Of a DNA stretch of 64,000 bases, positions 1-11,641 are shown one piece after another. The stretch's first letter is position 1. Each line of letters starts with the position of its first letter. Position numbers and translations under genes: made by a program. Source of the stretch: Hyphomicrobiales bacterium (GTDB lineage Bacteria; Pseudomonadota; Alphaproteobacteria; Rhizobiales; Rhizobiaceae); NCBI GenBank assembly GCA_900468535.1, contig UBTY01000015.1, positions 1 to 64,000 of the forward strand, given 5' to 3'. Under the pieces are notes generated by a model. It worked only from the letters and a program-made list of their open reading frames with translations. It was not told the origin of the DNA and did no database searches.

Positions 1-21
1 ATCCTCCCATCGTGCAAGTTT

Positions 22-53
22 GGTGATGCGGGATCATTCCCGCACCGATCACC
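22..53 (-). terminator. Hairpin downstream of the aldehyde dehydrogenase gene
   Basis: A 7-bp perfect stem at 27-33 and 38-44 with a 4-base loop lies 40 bases past the stop of the leftward aldehyde dehydrogenase gene. An outer pairing of 22-26 with 49-53 can extend it across a bulge. There is no run of T after the stem, so an intrinsic terminator is only a suggestion. Bases 1-83 hold no other recognisable feature. Confidence 0.3.
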
Positions 54-83
54 CGCCCTCCTCGGGCGCAGTCTCGTTGCCGG

Positions 84-1604
84 TTAAGCCGGCGTCTCCC
101 TGTTCGGCATCCACCAACTCGTGCGGGCGCCGATATGCATGTTCAGTGTTTTGGTCTCGGTGTAGTCCTCGACCGCATGGCGACCGAGCTCCCGACCGAG
201 CCCCGACTGCTTGTAGCCACCAAACGGAAGCTCCGAAGCGCCGTCCATGAAGGTGTTCATCCAGACCGTGCCTGCCCTGACCTTGCGGCCGATCGTCAGG
301 CAGGTATCGAAGTCGCGGCTCCAGACGCCGGCTGACAGGCCGTAGTCGATGGAGTTGGCGATGCTGATCGCTTCCGCCGTTGTCTCGAAGGTCAGCACCG
401 ATAGAACCGGACCGAAGACTTCCTCCCGCGCGACCGCCATGTCAGGCGTGACCGCATCAAGGATCGTTGGCGCCATGAACTGGCCCATCCCGAAATCGAG
501 CGCCTCGCCGCCATGCGCGATGGCCGCCCCGGCCTCCCTGGCGCCGGCGAGATAACCCGAGATCTTCTGCAGGTGCTGTGGGGTGATGATGGCACCGACC
601 TGTGTACTCGGATCAAGGGGATCGCCGACCTTGACGTTCTTGGCGAGCTCTGCGACGCGTTTGACGACGTCGGATGCGATGCTCTTGTGCAGGATCAATC
701 GCGAGCCGGCATTGCAGCACTCTCCGGCGTTGAAATAGGCACCGAACACCGCCGCATCGATGAAGGCATCGAGATCGGCGTCCGGGAATACGATCTGCGG
801 GTTCTTGCCGCCAAGCTCGAGCGAGACCTTCTTCAGGGTCTGGGCTGCGTTGGTCATCGTCAGCTTGCCGACGCCAGTCGAGCCGGTGAACGAGACCATG
901 TCGACCTCTGGATGCGAGGTCATGACCGCGCCAACGTCAGGCCCGGTGCCCGTGACCATATTGACCACGCCGGCCGGAACGCCCGCCTCCTGAAGGATCT
1001 CGCCGAGCACGAGCGTCGATCCCGACGTCAGCTCGGACGGCTTGACCACAGTGGTGCAGCCCGCAGCCAGCGCAAAGGGGAGCTTCTGGCCGACGATCAG
1101 GAACGGGAAGTTCCAGGGCGTGATGATCGATACGACGCCAATCGCCTCGCGCAGCACAACGCCAAGCGTGCCATCGCCAAGCGTGTTGTAGCTTTCGCCA
1201 TGCAGGTCGCGCGCGAGGGCCGCAGCATATCGCCAGATATCGACGGAGCCGGCGATCTCGCCCCTCACCTGCGAGATCGGCTTGCCAGCTTCGATCGCAT
1301 CGAGGTAGGCCAGCTCTTCGGAACGAGCCGAAATCAGATCAGCAGCCTTCAAGAGGACGGCCGAACGCTCGGACGCTGTCATGCGCGGCCAGGGACCATT
1401 GTCGAAGGCGTTGCGAGCTGCAGCGATCGCTCGTTCGGCGTCCGCTTTTGTACCAGCCGGATAGCGGCTGACGACGACGCCGTGGCTCGGCGCGACGCGC
1501 TCGATCGGCTGGGTGGTTCCCTCTTCCCACCGACCGTCGATCAGCATCTTGAAGTCGCGAGCGCGATGGTCGACAAGCGCCTTCGGCGTGACCAGAACCG
1601 TCAT
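84..1604 (-). CDS. NAD(P)-dependent aldehyde dehydrogenase
   Basis: This 506-residue protein is a full-length member of the aldehyde dehydrogenase superfamily, which oxidises an aldehyde to its acid using NAD(P)+. Visible signatures are the PWNFP segment with the catalytic Asn near residue 165, the FTGSTGVG nucleotide-binding turn, the general-base Glu in ELGGK near 263 and the nucleophilic Cys in GECCNAG near 297. The ATG at 1604 shares one base with the stop of the upstream enoyl-CoA hydratase (TAATG), so the two are translationally coupled; a GTG two codons earlier is possible. It is the last gene of the LacI-controlled operon. The substrate cannot be read from the sequence; the neighbours suggest an acyl-CoA or sugar-derived aldehyde. 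Confidence 0.93.
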   Translation of the reverse strand: MTVLVTPKALVDHRARDFKMLIDGRWEEGTTQPIERVAPSHGVVVSRYPAGTKADAERAIAAARNAFDNGPWPRMTASERSAVLLKAADLISARSEELAYLDAIEAGKPISQVRGEIAGSVDIWRYAAALARDLHGESYNTLGDGTLGVVLREAIGVVSIITPWNFPFLIVGQKLPFALAAGCTTVVKPSELTSGSTLVLGEILQEAGVPAGVVNMVTGTGPDVGAVMTSHPEVDMVSFTGSTGVGKLTMTNAAQTLKKVSLELGGKNPQIVFPDADLDAFIDAAVFGAYFNAGECCNAGSRLILHKSIASDVVKRVAELAKNVKVGDPLDPSTQVGAIITPQHLQKISGYLAGAREAGAAIAHGGEALDFGMGQFMAPTILDAVTPDMAVAREEVFGPVLSVLTFETTAEAISIANSIDYGLSAGVWSRDFDTCLTIGRKVRAGTVWMNTFMDGASELPFGGYKQSGLGRELGRHAVEDYTETKTLNMHIGARTSWWMPNRETPA

Positions 1605-2383
1605 TACCACTCTCCCTTGAACTGTGCCGGACGCTTTTCGCTGAAAGACGCCACGCCCTCTCTGAGGTCGCCGGTCTTGGCAGCCAGGATCGACCCCAGA
1701 GCTTCCACCGCTGATCCGTTGTCTTCGCCGCTTGCCGAAGCAATCATGAGCTTGACGATCTCAAGGGCCGCGGGGCCTCTTGCTGCGATACGCCCGGCGT
1801 ATTCCCTTGCCGCCTCGACGGCGTTTCCTGATGTCGTGACAAGATCGACGATACCGAGATCTCGTGCCTGCTCTGCCGTGAAGATCTCGCCGCCAAGGGC
1901 CATGCGCCGCACGGCTTGGGCTCCGAACCGCTTGACGAGACGCTGCGTTCCCGACCAGCCCGGCACCATGCCAAGCCCGGTCTCGGGAAGGCCGATCTTG
2001 ATCTGCTCTTCGGCGATGCGGATGTCGGCAAGACCAGCAAGTTCGAGACCGCCGCCCAGCGCATGTCCGTTCAATGCGGCGATCAACGGCACGCGCAGCG
2101 TAGCCAGTCTTTCAAATATACGATGGCCATGCCGAACCCAGGCGTGGCCGAATTCGTCCGGACGCATGCCGCCCCAGGCCTTGATGTCGCCACCCGCCGA
2201 GAAACCCTTGCCCTCGCCAGTCAGGATCGCCACACGCGCAACAGGGTTCGCTTCGACCTCGTCAGCAGCCGTGGCTAGCGCCTTCAGCATGTCGAGATCG
2301 AGAGCATTCAGCTTCTCCGGTCGCGACACGGTCATAATCGCGACGTGTCCCTCGAAAGCGACCTTCACGGTACCGCTAGTCAT
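1604..2383 (-). CDS. Enoyl-CoA hydratase/isomerase (crotonase family)
   Basis: This crotonase-fold protein of 259 residues carries the oxyanion-hole segments and both glutamates typical of hydratases, one in ALGGGLELAG and one in LPETGLGMVPG, so it should hydrate an enoyl-CoA or act as a close relative. The start is taken at the ATG at 2383 (MTSGTVKV), because the longer reading frame upstream runs into the CoA-transferase gene and has no crotonase-like residues. It overlaps the CoA-transferase stop by 8 bases and the aldehyde dehydrogenase start by 1 base. With a CoA transferase upstream, it probably acts on the CoA thioester that enzyme makes. Its exact acyl substrate is unknown. Confidence 0.9.
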   Translation of the reverse strand: MTSGTVKVAFEGHVAIMTVSRPEKLNALDLDMLKALATAADEVEANPVARVAILTGEGKGFSAGGDIKAWGGMRPDEFGHAWVRHGHRIFERLATLRVPLIAALNGHALGGGLELAGLADIRIAEEQIKIGLPETGLGMVPGWSGTQRLVKRFGAQAVRRMALGGEIFTAEQARDLGIVDLVTTSGNAVEAAREYAGRIAARGPAALEIVKLMIASASGEDNGSAVEALGSILAAKTGDLREGVASFSEKRPAQFKGEW

Positions 2384-3989
2384 GGAACACCCCCTCCAGC
2401 ACGCGTGCTTTCCTCGTCGGAAGTGCGAGGCCGATCGTATCGGTGCCGAAGAGCCTGGCATCCATGACCTTCAGGTCATCCGCCACGATGAGCGGAAACT
2501 CCGACTGATCGAGGATATGTTCCCTGATGTCGACGCCCGGCGCGATCTCGGTCAGGACGATGCCCGCAGGCGTCAGCTTCATGACGCAGCGCTCGGTGAC
2601 ATAGGTAATGTCCTGGCCCTGTTCGACGGCCCGCGTGCCGGAGAAGGTGACATGCTCCACCTCATTGACGAGCTTTTTGAGCTTGCCCTCCTTCTCGATC
2701 ACCAGCTTGCCGTTTTCGATCCCGAGCTTCGCGCCCGCATTGAACATGCCGGAGAAGACGATCTTCTTCGCCCGTGCGGTAATGTCGACGAAGCCTCCGG
2801 CCCCCGCCGTGACATGCGGCCGGAACGACAGCTTGGAGACATTGACCGAGCCATCCTTGCCGATTTCGAGGAACGACAGCAGCGATGCGTCGAAGCCTGC
2901 GCCCTGGAAATAGGTGAACTGGTAAGGCGAAGGCATATAGGCGTCGGCATTGGAGGCGCAACCGAAGGCAAAGTCCAGCAACGGCACGCCACCAACCGCC
3001 CCCTGCTCGATGACCCAGGTGACTTTTCCGTGCAGCCCTTCCTCAAGGAGAATGCGGGGCACGTTGGCAGAAATGCCGAAGCCGAGATTGACGCAGCTGC
3101 CGGCTTCGAGCTCCTGCGCAACGCGGCGGGCGATCACCTTCTGGATGTTGAATTCCGGCACGCGGAAGCTCTCCAGCGGGCGGAAAATCTCGCCGGAGAT
3201 CGCCGGATCATAAAGCGTCTGGGTGGTCTGCTTCTGATCCGGATCGACGATCACGTAGTCGACGAGCATGCCGGGCACACGCACATCGTGCGGCTTCAGC
3301 GATCCTTCCTTGGTGATCCGCTTGACCTGCGCGATAATGATTCCGCCGTTGTTGCGTGCCGCGAGCGCCTGGTCGAGCCCGCCGAGATAGGCGCCCTCGT
3401 GCTCGTAGGTCAGGTTGCCGCGTTCGTCCGCGGTCGTCGCCCTGATGATGGCGACCTGCGGCACGACCGCCGGAAAGAAGAGGTATTCATCTCCCTCGAA
3501 CGGCACGCGTTTGACCACAGCTTCGCGCGAACCGAGTTCGTTCATCGCGCAGCCCTGACGCCTGGGATCGACGAAGGTATCGAGACCGACCTTCGTCAGA
3601 ACACCCGGCCGCTTGGCGGCCGCTTCGCGGTGAATGTCGAAAAGGATGCCGGACGGGATGTTATAGGCTGGAATCTCGTTGTTGGTGATCATCTGCCAGA
3701 TCAGCGGGGGCTCCGCACTTGACGGGCCGGACGGATAGGAGCCGCCGATGATCCGCTTCAGCAAGCCCTTCTTCGCGATGTAGTCCACACCCTTGATGCC
3801 GCTCATGTCACCGGCGGCAATCGGGTGGAGCGTCGTGATATCACGCGGATGGCCGGTCGCATCGAAGCGCTCGCCGATCGCCTTCAGCATCAGGTCGGGG
3901 CATCCAAGGCCACTCGACGACGAAACGGAAACCACGGCCCCGTCGGGTATGAGTGCTGCGGCCTCTGCCGGGCTGATGTGCTTGCTCAT
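2376..3989 (-). CDS. Fused acyl-CoA:acetate/3-ketoacid CoA transferase
   Basis: The 537-residue protein has the alpha and beta halves of a family I CoA transferase fused in one chain, as in the YdiF/propionate CoA-transferase group. The N-terminal half includes the GGSYPSGPS region; the C-terminal half holds the catalytic glutamate in the VIEQGAVGG motif near residue 328, which forms the glutamyl-CoA thioester. The ATG at 3989 (MSKHIS) is preferred over a TTG at 4001 that overlaps the upstream stop. The gene sits 8 bases after the anhydrofructose-reductase gene and overlaps the hydratase by 8 bases. It probably activates a carboxylic acid for the hydratase that follows; the acid itself is not known. 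Confidence 0.9.
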   Translation of the reverse strand: MSKHISPAEAAALIPDGAVVSVSSSSGLGCPDLMLKAIGERFDATGHPRDITTLHPIAAGDMSGIKGVDYIAKKGLLKRIIGGSYPSGPSSAEPPLIWQMITNNEIPAYNIPSGILFDIHREAAAKRPGVLTKVGLDTFVDPRRQGCAMNELGSREAVVKRVPFEGDEYLFFPAVVPQVAIIRATTADERGNLTYEHEGAYLGGLDQALAARNNGGIIIAQVKRITKEGSLKPHDVRVPGMLVDYVIVDPDQKQTTQTLYDPAISGEIFRPLESFRVPEFNIQKVIARRVAQELEAGSCVNLGFGISANVPRILLEEGLHGKVTWVIEQGAVGGVPLLDFAFGCASNADAYMPSPYQFTYFQGAGFDASLLSFLEIGKDGSVNVSKLSFRPHVTAGAGGFVDITARAKKIVFSGMFNAGAKLGIENGKLVIEKEGKLKKLVNEVEHVTFSGTRAVEQGQDITYVTERCVMKLTPAGIVLTEIAPGVDIREHILDQSEFPLIVADDLKVMDARLFGTDTIGLALPTRKARVLEGVFHD

Positions 3990-3997
3990 CGTGCTGC

Positions 3998-6048
<2,051 letters not shown>

Positions 6049-6089
6049 GAGATCCTCCCATGGCGAACCCGCCATTTCAATCAAACCAT

Positions 6090-6107
6090 AATTGGAACGT
6101 TCCAATT
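6090..6107. promoter_or_regulatory. Perfect 18-bp palindrome, probable LacI-family operator
   Basis: The sequence AATTGGAACGTTCCAATT is its own reverse complement and has the central CG step usual for LacI/GalR-family operators. It lies between the divergent lacI-type gene and the aldo/keto reductase gene, 41 bases before the lacI start. The role is inferred from symmetry and position. Confidence 0.75.
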
Positions 6108-6227
6108 TGGTCAAGGGTGAAAAACCGCAAACCGGCAAACACGAAACAAGAATCCGCTACAATATTGCTTTTACATACTTTTATCTGCACCTACAGACAG
6201 CAATGAGGATCTTTCAACGCACGGTGA

Positions 6228-6245
6228 ATTTGGAACGATCTAATG
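6228..6245. promoter_or_regulatory. Second, degenerate LacI-type operator site
   Basis: AATTTGGAACGATCTAAT shares the TTGGAACG half of the perfect palindrome at 6090-6107, but its other half is degenerate. It lies about 94 bases before the aldo/keto reductase start and about 138 bases from the first site, a spacing compatible with looping or with separate control of the rightward promoter. Confidence 0.45.
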
Positions 6246-6338
6246 CATTTGACTTTTCCGCCGATGTATGGAGTTCTCGAAAGCACCGTTGATTGAAGGA
6301 CGCCGGCCGACGGCGCGCCTGGGATAAGGCAACAGGCT

Positions 6339-7292
6339 TTGAAGCATCGTCCACTGGCGGGAACCTCCCTCGCACTCTCCGAACTCGGCTACGGCTGCGC
6401 CGGCCTTGGCGGCGCCTATCGATCGGTCACAAGAGAGGAGGCGCTGCAAACATTGTCAGCCGCCTGGGAGGCGGGCGTACGCTATTTCGATGTCGCCCCC
6501 GCTTATGGTGCCGGCGCGGCCGAACGTGTTCTGGGTGATTTCCTGAGAGACAAACCGTCTGGCGATTACGTGATTTCGACCAAGGTCGGGAAGCTCCTGC
6601 GCCCGTCGTTGTCAATCTCGCCTCCCCGCATGCCCTTCGAGATCGATCTCGACTACAGCTATGACGGCATCATGCGATCCGTCGAATTCAGCCGCTGCCG
6701 CCTTGGCCTGGCCAAGATCGACATGCTGTTCGTCGACGACCTAGAGCCATCGACACTCGGCTTCTCCAATTATCGACGCCACCTCCCCGCGTTTCTCGAT
6801 ACCGGCGTCAAGGCGCTCGAGCGACTGCGCTCCTCGGGAGAGATCGCCGCCTTCGGCTTGGGGGTTAACGACGTCGGCGCCTGCATAGACGTGATGCATC
6901 GCGTGAAGCTCGATTGCCTCCTCCTGAACGGTCGATACACCCTTCTCGATCGGACCGCTGGAACGCGCGTGATTGGAATGTGCGAACGTTCAGGGACGCC
7001 GATGATCGTCGGCAGCCTGTTCAACAGCGGCGCGCTAGTCGGACGCGAAACAACGTCCGGAACGATCAGCGAGGACGTTGTCGCCCGCGCTCAAGCCGCT
7101 CGCCAGATCGCCGATGACGCGAACATCAGCATCGACACTGCAGCCGTCCAGTTTCCCTTGAGAAACACACTCGTCGCATCCGCACTACTCGGGACGACGC
7201 GACATGAGAGAATCCGCAGCGCCGCCTCTGGTCTTGCGCAAGTCATTCCTGAGACCGTCTGGGGCCGGTTTACCTCTCTCGCCTTTAACTGA
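6339..7292 (+). CDS. Aldo/keto reductase, sugar (L-fucose/D-threo-aldose) dehydrogenase-like
   Basis: This 317-residue TIM-barrel oxidoreductase resembles the subgroup that includes D-threo-aldose 1-dehydrogenase and pyridoxal 4-dehydrogenase. It has the N-terminal GYGCAGLGG segment, the YFDVAPAYGAGAAERVLG motif with the catalytic Asp and Tyr, a Lys in VISTKVGKLL, and C-terminal cofactor-binding sequence around ALLGTTRHERI. The reading frame opens at a TTG at 6339, about 10 bases after a GGATAAGG ribosome-binding sequence; no better start is near. It is divergent from the LacI-type regulator and shares its control region, so it probably belongs to the same sugar-related response. It is also the nearest candidate in the window for the L-fucose dehydrogenase missing from the fuconate cluster at 33-43 kb. 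Confidence 0.85.
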   Translation: MKHRPLAGTSLALSELGYGCAGLGGAYRSVTREEALQTLSAAWEAGVRYFDVAPAYGAGAAERVLGDFLRDKPSGDYVISTKVGKLLRPSLSISPPRMPFEIDLDYSYDGIMRSVEFSRCRLGLAKIDMLFVDDLEPSTLGFSNYRRHLPAFLDTGVKALERLRSSGEIAAFGLGVNDVGACIDVMHRVKLDCLLLNGRYTLLDRTAGTRVIGMCERSGTPMIVGSLFNSGALVGRETTSGTISEDVVARAQAARQIADDANISIDTAAVQFPLRNTLVASALLGTTRHERIRSAASGLAQVIPETVWGRFTSLAFN

Positions 7293-7344
7293 GGCGCCTC
7301 GCGATAGCGCGGTGGACAATTCGCAACGAGACCCCTCGCACTTA

Positions 7345-7372
7345 TTGACGAGAAAATCGCTTCATATACTAT
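7345..7372 (+). promoter_or_regulatory. Probable sigma-70 promoter of the nrdHIEF operon
   Basis: TTGACG at 7345-7350 is followed 16 bases later by TACTAT at 7367-7372. These fit -35 and -10 elements, and they sit just before the riboswitch. The -10 overlaps the NrdR-like box. Confidence 0.55.
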
Positions 7373-7381
7373 ATCTAGTGT
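7366..7381 (+). promoter_or_regulatory. NrdR box overlapping the nrd promoter
   Basis: ATACTATATCTAGTGT matches 14 of 16 positions of the NrdR consensus ACACWATATATWGTGT. It covers the -10 element, as expected for repression by NrdR, the ATP/dATP-sensing repressor of ribonucleotide reductase genes. NrdR boxes are usually paired; a clear second box about 31 bases away was not found. Confidence 0.65.
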
Positions 7382-7384
7382 TCA

Positions 7385-7580
7385 AGGTTCTCTCGATTCG
7401 CAAGGATCGGGAGCTAAGACGGGAATACGGTGCGCCACGCCCATGACGGGCGAGGCAATGCCGGAGCTGCCCCCGCAACTGTAAGCGGCGAGCATTCGTT
7501 CGACAGACGCCACTGGGACCGCAAGGTTCCGGGAAGGCTGGAGCGAATGCTTTGACCCGCAAGCCAGGAGACCTGCCTTG
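7385..7580 (+). ncRNA. Adenosylcobalamin (B12) riboswitch upstream of nrdHIEF
   Basis: The leader contains the ordered conserved blocks of a cobalamin riboswitch: GACGGGAATACGGTG near 7418, CCCCCGCAACTGTAAGCGG near 7471, GCCACTGGG near 7509, CCGGGAAGG near 7529 and the terminal B12 box AAGCCAGGAGACCTGCC at 7561-7577. It lies between the promoter and nrdH. Such riboswitches repress the B12-independent class I enzyme when coenzyme B12 is available, which implies a B12-dependent class II reductase elsewhere in the genome. The outer ends of the aptamer are approximate. Confidence 0.95.
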
Positions 7581-7712
7581 ATCGAAACGTCCACGGGCGG
7601 GGTGTCCGGAAGGTCGCGATTGCATGCGGGATGATCCCGTGTGTGCCGCTTCCCCGATATCCTGCGTTAGTCACTTCGGGGAGAAGTCCTATGGTTTTGA
7701 GTTCCGATCCAC

Positions 7713-7769
7713 GTCAGCGCGAGTGACAGGCCCTTAGCCCGGCAGCGCTGACGGCTGCCTTCATCGTTT
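7713..7769 (+). promoter_or_regulatory. Mutually exclusive hairpins in the nrd leader, possible expression platform
   Basis: The 8-base arm at 7713-7720 (GTCAGCGC) can pair perfectly with 7745-7752. A competing 6-bp stem, 7741-7746 with 7754-7759, shares those bases and is followed by TTCATCGTTTA, a moderately T-rich stretch like a weak terminator. Both lie between the B12 box and the nrdH start at 7843. A second hairpin pairs CCCCGA near 7651 with TCGGGG near 7676. The platform role is inferred. Confidence 0.35.
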
Positions 7770-7842
7770 ATCCTTTCGCACGGACATCGGCGGATGCCCG
7801 AACGATCCCGCATGTTCATTTCATCCCTCACGAGGAACTTTC

Positions 7843-8064
7843 ATGACCATCACCGTCTACAGCAAACCTGCCTGCGTCCAATGCACCGCTACAACCCGGG
7901 CGCTCGATCGCCACGGAGTTGGCTACACGGTCGTCGATGTCTCCACCAATGCTGCGGCCTATGAACTTGTGCAGAGCCTTGGCTATCGCCAGGTCCCGGT
8001 GGTGATAGCCGGTGAACAGCATTGGGCCGGGTTTCGTCCGGACATGATCAGCGCTTTGGCTTGA
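7843..8064 (+). CDS. nrdH: Glutaredoxin-like protein NrdH
   Basis: This 73-residue thioredoxin-fold protein supplies electrons to the class Ib ribonucleotide reductase. Its redox centre is the CVQC pair near residues 12-15, followed by the [10 protein letters not shown] segment, and the C-terminal half carries the GYRQVPVV cis-proline region and the WAGFRPD ending that mark NrdH rather than ordinary glutaredoxins. It starts at an ATG preceded by GAGGAA. It is the first gene of the nrdHIEF operon, downstream of the riboswitch, with nrdI starting 16 bases after its stop. It should be reduced by thioredoxin reductase in the cytoplasm. Confidence 0.95.
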   Translation: MTITVYSKPACVQCTATTRALDRHGVGYTVVDVSTNAAAYELVQSLGYRQVPVVIAGEQHWAGFRPDMISALA

Positions 8065-8080
8065 TGCGATCCGTACGACG

Positions 8081-8476
8081 ATGGGCGCGATTGCCTATTT
8101 CTCGAGCCGATCAGAGAACACGCATCGCTTCGTTAGAAAGCTAAGGCTCCCGGCCCATCGCATCCCGATCGGCTGCGATGCAGGGCATTCGGCGCGAGAG
8201 CCCTTCGTTCTGATCGTTCCAACCTATTGCGGCGAAGGCGGCAAGGGAGCCGTCCCCAAACAGGTCATCCGCTTTCTCAACGAGGCGGGCAACCGGTCAA
8301 ATATCCGTGGCGTCATTGCCGCGGGCAACAGCAACTTCGGAGCGACCTTCGGGATCGCCGGCGACATCATCGCAGCAAAGTGCCAGGTGCCGTACCTCTA
8401 CAGGTTCGAGCTGCTCGGCACGGATGAGGATGTCGACAACGTCAGACAAGGATTGGAACGATTTTGGACACGCTGA
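8081..8476 (+). CDS. nrdI: Flavodoxin-like NrdI, class Ib ribonucleotide reductase maturation
   Basis: NrdI is an FMN protein that generates the oxidant needed to assemble the dimanganese-tyrosyl radical in NrdF. The 131-residue product has the [12 protein letters not shown] phosphate-binding loop near the N-terminus, the [13 protein letters not shown] loop and the [13 protein letters not shown] flavin-binding stretch typical of the family. Its 3' end overlaps the start of nrdE by 13 bases, which indicates coupled translation. Its presence implies that the enzyme uses manganese, as is usual for class Ib. Confidence 0.95.
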   Translation: MGAIAYFSSRSENTHRFVRKLRLPAHRIPIGCDAGHSAREPFVLIVPTYCGEGGKGAVPKQVIRFLNEAGNRSNIRGVIAAGNSNFGATFGIAGDIIAAKCQVPYLYRFELLGTDEDVDNVRQGLERFWTR

Positions 8477-10617
8477 CACTCGATCGACCGGCAAAGCCAA
8501 CGGAGGCCGCGCTCGACTATCACGCTCTCAACGCCATGCTGAACCTCTATGACGAGGACGGCAGGATCCAGCTGGACAAGGATCGGCTGGCGGCGCGGCA
8601 ATACTTCCTCCAGCACGTCAACCAGAATACCGTCTTCTTTCACAATCTCCGGGAAAAGCTCGATTACCTCGTCACGGAAGGCTATTACGAGCAGGAGGTG
8701 CTGGACCAGTATTCGTTCAACTTCGTCCGCGATCTGTTCGACCACGCCTACGACAAGAAGTTCCGCTTCCCGACCTTCCTCGGCGCCTTCAAATACTACA
8801 CCAGCTACACGCTGAAGACTTTCGACGGCAAGCGCTACCTTGAGCGCTACGAGGACCGGATCTGCATGGTGGCGTTGGCGCTGGCGCGCGGCAACGAAGG
8901 GCTCGCCCGCGACATGGTCGACGAGATAATCTCCGGCCGTTTCCAGCCGGCGACACCGACATTTCTCAATGCGGGGAAAAAGCAGCGCGGCGAACTTGTT
9001 TCATGTTTCCTGTTGCGTATCGAGGACAACATGGAGTCGATCGCGCGCGGCATCAACTCCGCGCTCCAGCTGTCGAAGCGCGGCGGTGGTGTCGCCCTGT
9101 CGCTCACCAATCTTCGTGAGGCGGGCGCGCCGATCAAGCAGATCGAGAACCAGTCGTCAGGCGTCATCCCTGTCATGAAGCTGTTGGAGGACTCCTTCTC
9201 CTACGCCAACCAGCTGGGCGCGCGGCAGGGCGCGGGCGCGGTTTATCTGAATGCACACCATCCCGATATCATGCGCTTTCTCGATACCAAGCGTGAGAAT
9301 GCCGACGAGAAGATCCGGATCAAGACGCTGTCGCTCGGCGTGGTCATCCCTGATATTACCTTCGAGCTCGCGAAGAACAACGAGGATATGTACCTGTTCT
9401 CGCCCTATGACGTGGAGCGCGTCTACGGAGTTGCATTCGGCGACATCTCCGTGACGGAAAAATATCGTGAGATGGTAGCCGACAGCCGCATCAAGAAGAA
9501 GAAGATCAAGGCGCGTGAGTTCTTCCAGGTGATCGCCGAGATCCAGTTCGAGAGCGGTTATCCCTACATTATGTTCGAAGATACGGTGAACCGAGCAAAT
9601 CCGATCGCGGGCCGGATCACCATGAGCAACCTGTGCTCCGAGATCCTGCAGGTCAGCGAAGCCAGCACCTACAATGCCGATCTGTCGTACGACCACATGG
9701 GCAAGGATATCTCCTGCAATCTCGGCTCGCTCAATATCGCCGCCGCGATGGACTCACCGGACTTCGGCAAGACCATCGAAACCGCGATCCGGTCTCTGAC
9801 CGCTGTCTCGGACATGAGCCATATCGAAGCAGTCCCCTCGATTGCCAAGGGCAACGACGACAGCCACGCGATCGGCTTGGGTCAGATGAACCTGCACGGC
9901 TATCTCGCCCGCGAACACATCTTCTACGGCTCGGAGGAAGGGATCGATTTTACCAATATCTACTTCTACACAGTCACCTATCACGCCGTTCGCGCCTCGA
10001 ACCGGCTGGCGGTAGAGCGTGGTGCTCGCTTCAAGGGCTTCGAGCACTCGAAATACGCTTCCGGCGACTACTTCGACAAATACACCGAAGCAGAGTGGAA
10101 GCCTGTGACAGAGCGCGTGGCAGCGCTGTTCGAAACGGTGGGCATTGCGATCCCGACACAGGAAGACTGGCTGGCGCTGAAAGCCGCAGTGATGGAAGGC
10201 GGGCTTTATAACCAAAACCTGCAGGCCGTGCCGCCGACTGGCTCGATCTCCTACATCAATCATTCGACATCCTCGATCCATCCGATCGTTTCGAAGATCG
10301 AAATCCGGAAAGAGGGCAAGATCGGCCGCGTCTATTACCCCGCAGCTTTCATGACCAATGACAACCTCGAATACTACGAGGATGCCTACGAGATCGGACC
10401 GGAAAAGATCATAGACACCTACGCGGCCGCCACGCAGCATGTCGATCAGGGACTGTCATTGACTTTGTTCTTCCGGGACACGGCGACCACGCGCGACATC
10501 AACCGGGCACAGATCTACGCCTGGAAGAAGGGCATCAAGACCATCTACTACATCCGTTTGCGCCAGATGGCGCTGTCCGGCACCGAGGTGCAGGGCTGCG
10601 TTTCCTGCACGCTCTGA
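8464..10617 (+). CDS. nrdE: Class Ib ribonucleoside-diphosphate reductase, alpha subunit
   Basis: NrdE reduces ribonucleoside diphosphates to deoxyribonucleotides. The 717-residue chain has the expected length for NrdE and lacks an ATP-cone. The redox-active cysteine of the first pair is Cys181 (VSCFLL), the thiyl radical site is Cys391 with Glu393 in SNLCSEIL, and the chain ends in the shuttle cysteines GCVSCTL (712 and 715). The start is a TTG at 8464 lying inside nrdI; the family's N-terminus fits this start and the overlap suggests tight coupling. nrdF follows after 18 bases. Expression should follow the NrdR box and the B12 riboswitch upstream of nrdH. Confidence 0.97.
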   Translation: MDTLTLDRPAKPTEAALDYHALNAMLNLYDEDGRIQLDKDRLAARQYFLQHVNQNTVFFHNLREKLDYLVTEGYYEQEVLDQYSFNFVRDLFDHAYDKKFRFPTFLGAFKYYTSYTLKTFDGKRYLERYEDRICMVALALARGNEGLARDMVDEIISGRFQPATPTFLNAGKKQRGELVSCFLLRIEDNMESIARGINSALQLSKRGGGVALSLTNLREAGAPIKQIENQSSGVIPVMKLLEDSFSYANQLGARQGAGAVYLNAHHPDIMRFLDTKRENADEKIRIKTLSLGVVIPDITFELAKNNEDMYLFSPYDVERVYGVAFGDISVTEKYREMVADSRIKKKKIKAREFFQVIAEIQFESGYPYIMFEDTVNRANPIAGRITMSNLCSEILQVSEASTYNADLSYDHMGKDISCNLGSLNIAAAMDSPDFGKTIETAIRSLTAVSDMSHIEAVPSIAKGNDDSHAIGLGQMNLHGYLAREHIFYGSEEGIDFTNIYFYTVTYHAVRASNRLAVERGARFKGFEHSKYASGDYFDKYTEAEWKPVTERVAALFETVGIAIPTQEDWLALKAAVMEGGLYNQNLQAVPPTGSISYINHSTSSIHPIVSKIEIRKEGKIGRVYYPAAFMTNDNLEYYEDAYEIGPEKIIDTYAAATQHVDQGLSLTLFFRDTATTRDINRAQIYAWKKGIKTIYYIRLRQMALSGTEVQGCVSCTL

Positions 10618-11610
<993 letters not shown>

Positions 11611-11621
11611 AGCAAGTTGGG

Positions 11622-11638
11622 GAGGGCCAGGCGCCCTC
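11622..11638 (+). terminator. Short hairpin between nrdF and the convergent DMT transporter gene
   Basis: GAGGGC at 11622-11627 pairs with GCCCTC at 11633-11638 around a 5-base loop, 12 bases past the nrdF stop and 4 bases before the end of the leftward gene. No strong T tract follows, so termination is likely but not certain. Confidence 0.4.
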
Positions 11639-11641
11639 TCC

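Noticed and set aside
513..3722. A 1069-residue open frame on the plus strand opposite the CoA-transferase, hydratase and dehydrogenase genes
   Set aside because: It is antisense to three well-recognised genes, has low-complexity Arg/Asp-rich sequence and no family motif; long antisense frames are common at this GC content.
7204..7446. An 80-residue frame crossing the end of the aldo/keto reductase gene and the nrd promoter
   Set aside because: It overlaps the promoter, NrdR box and start of the riboswitch, and its sequence is not protein-like.
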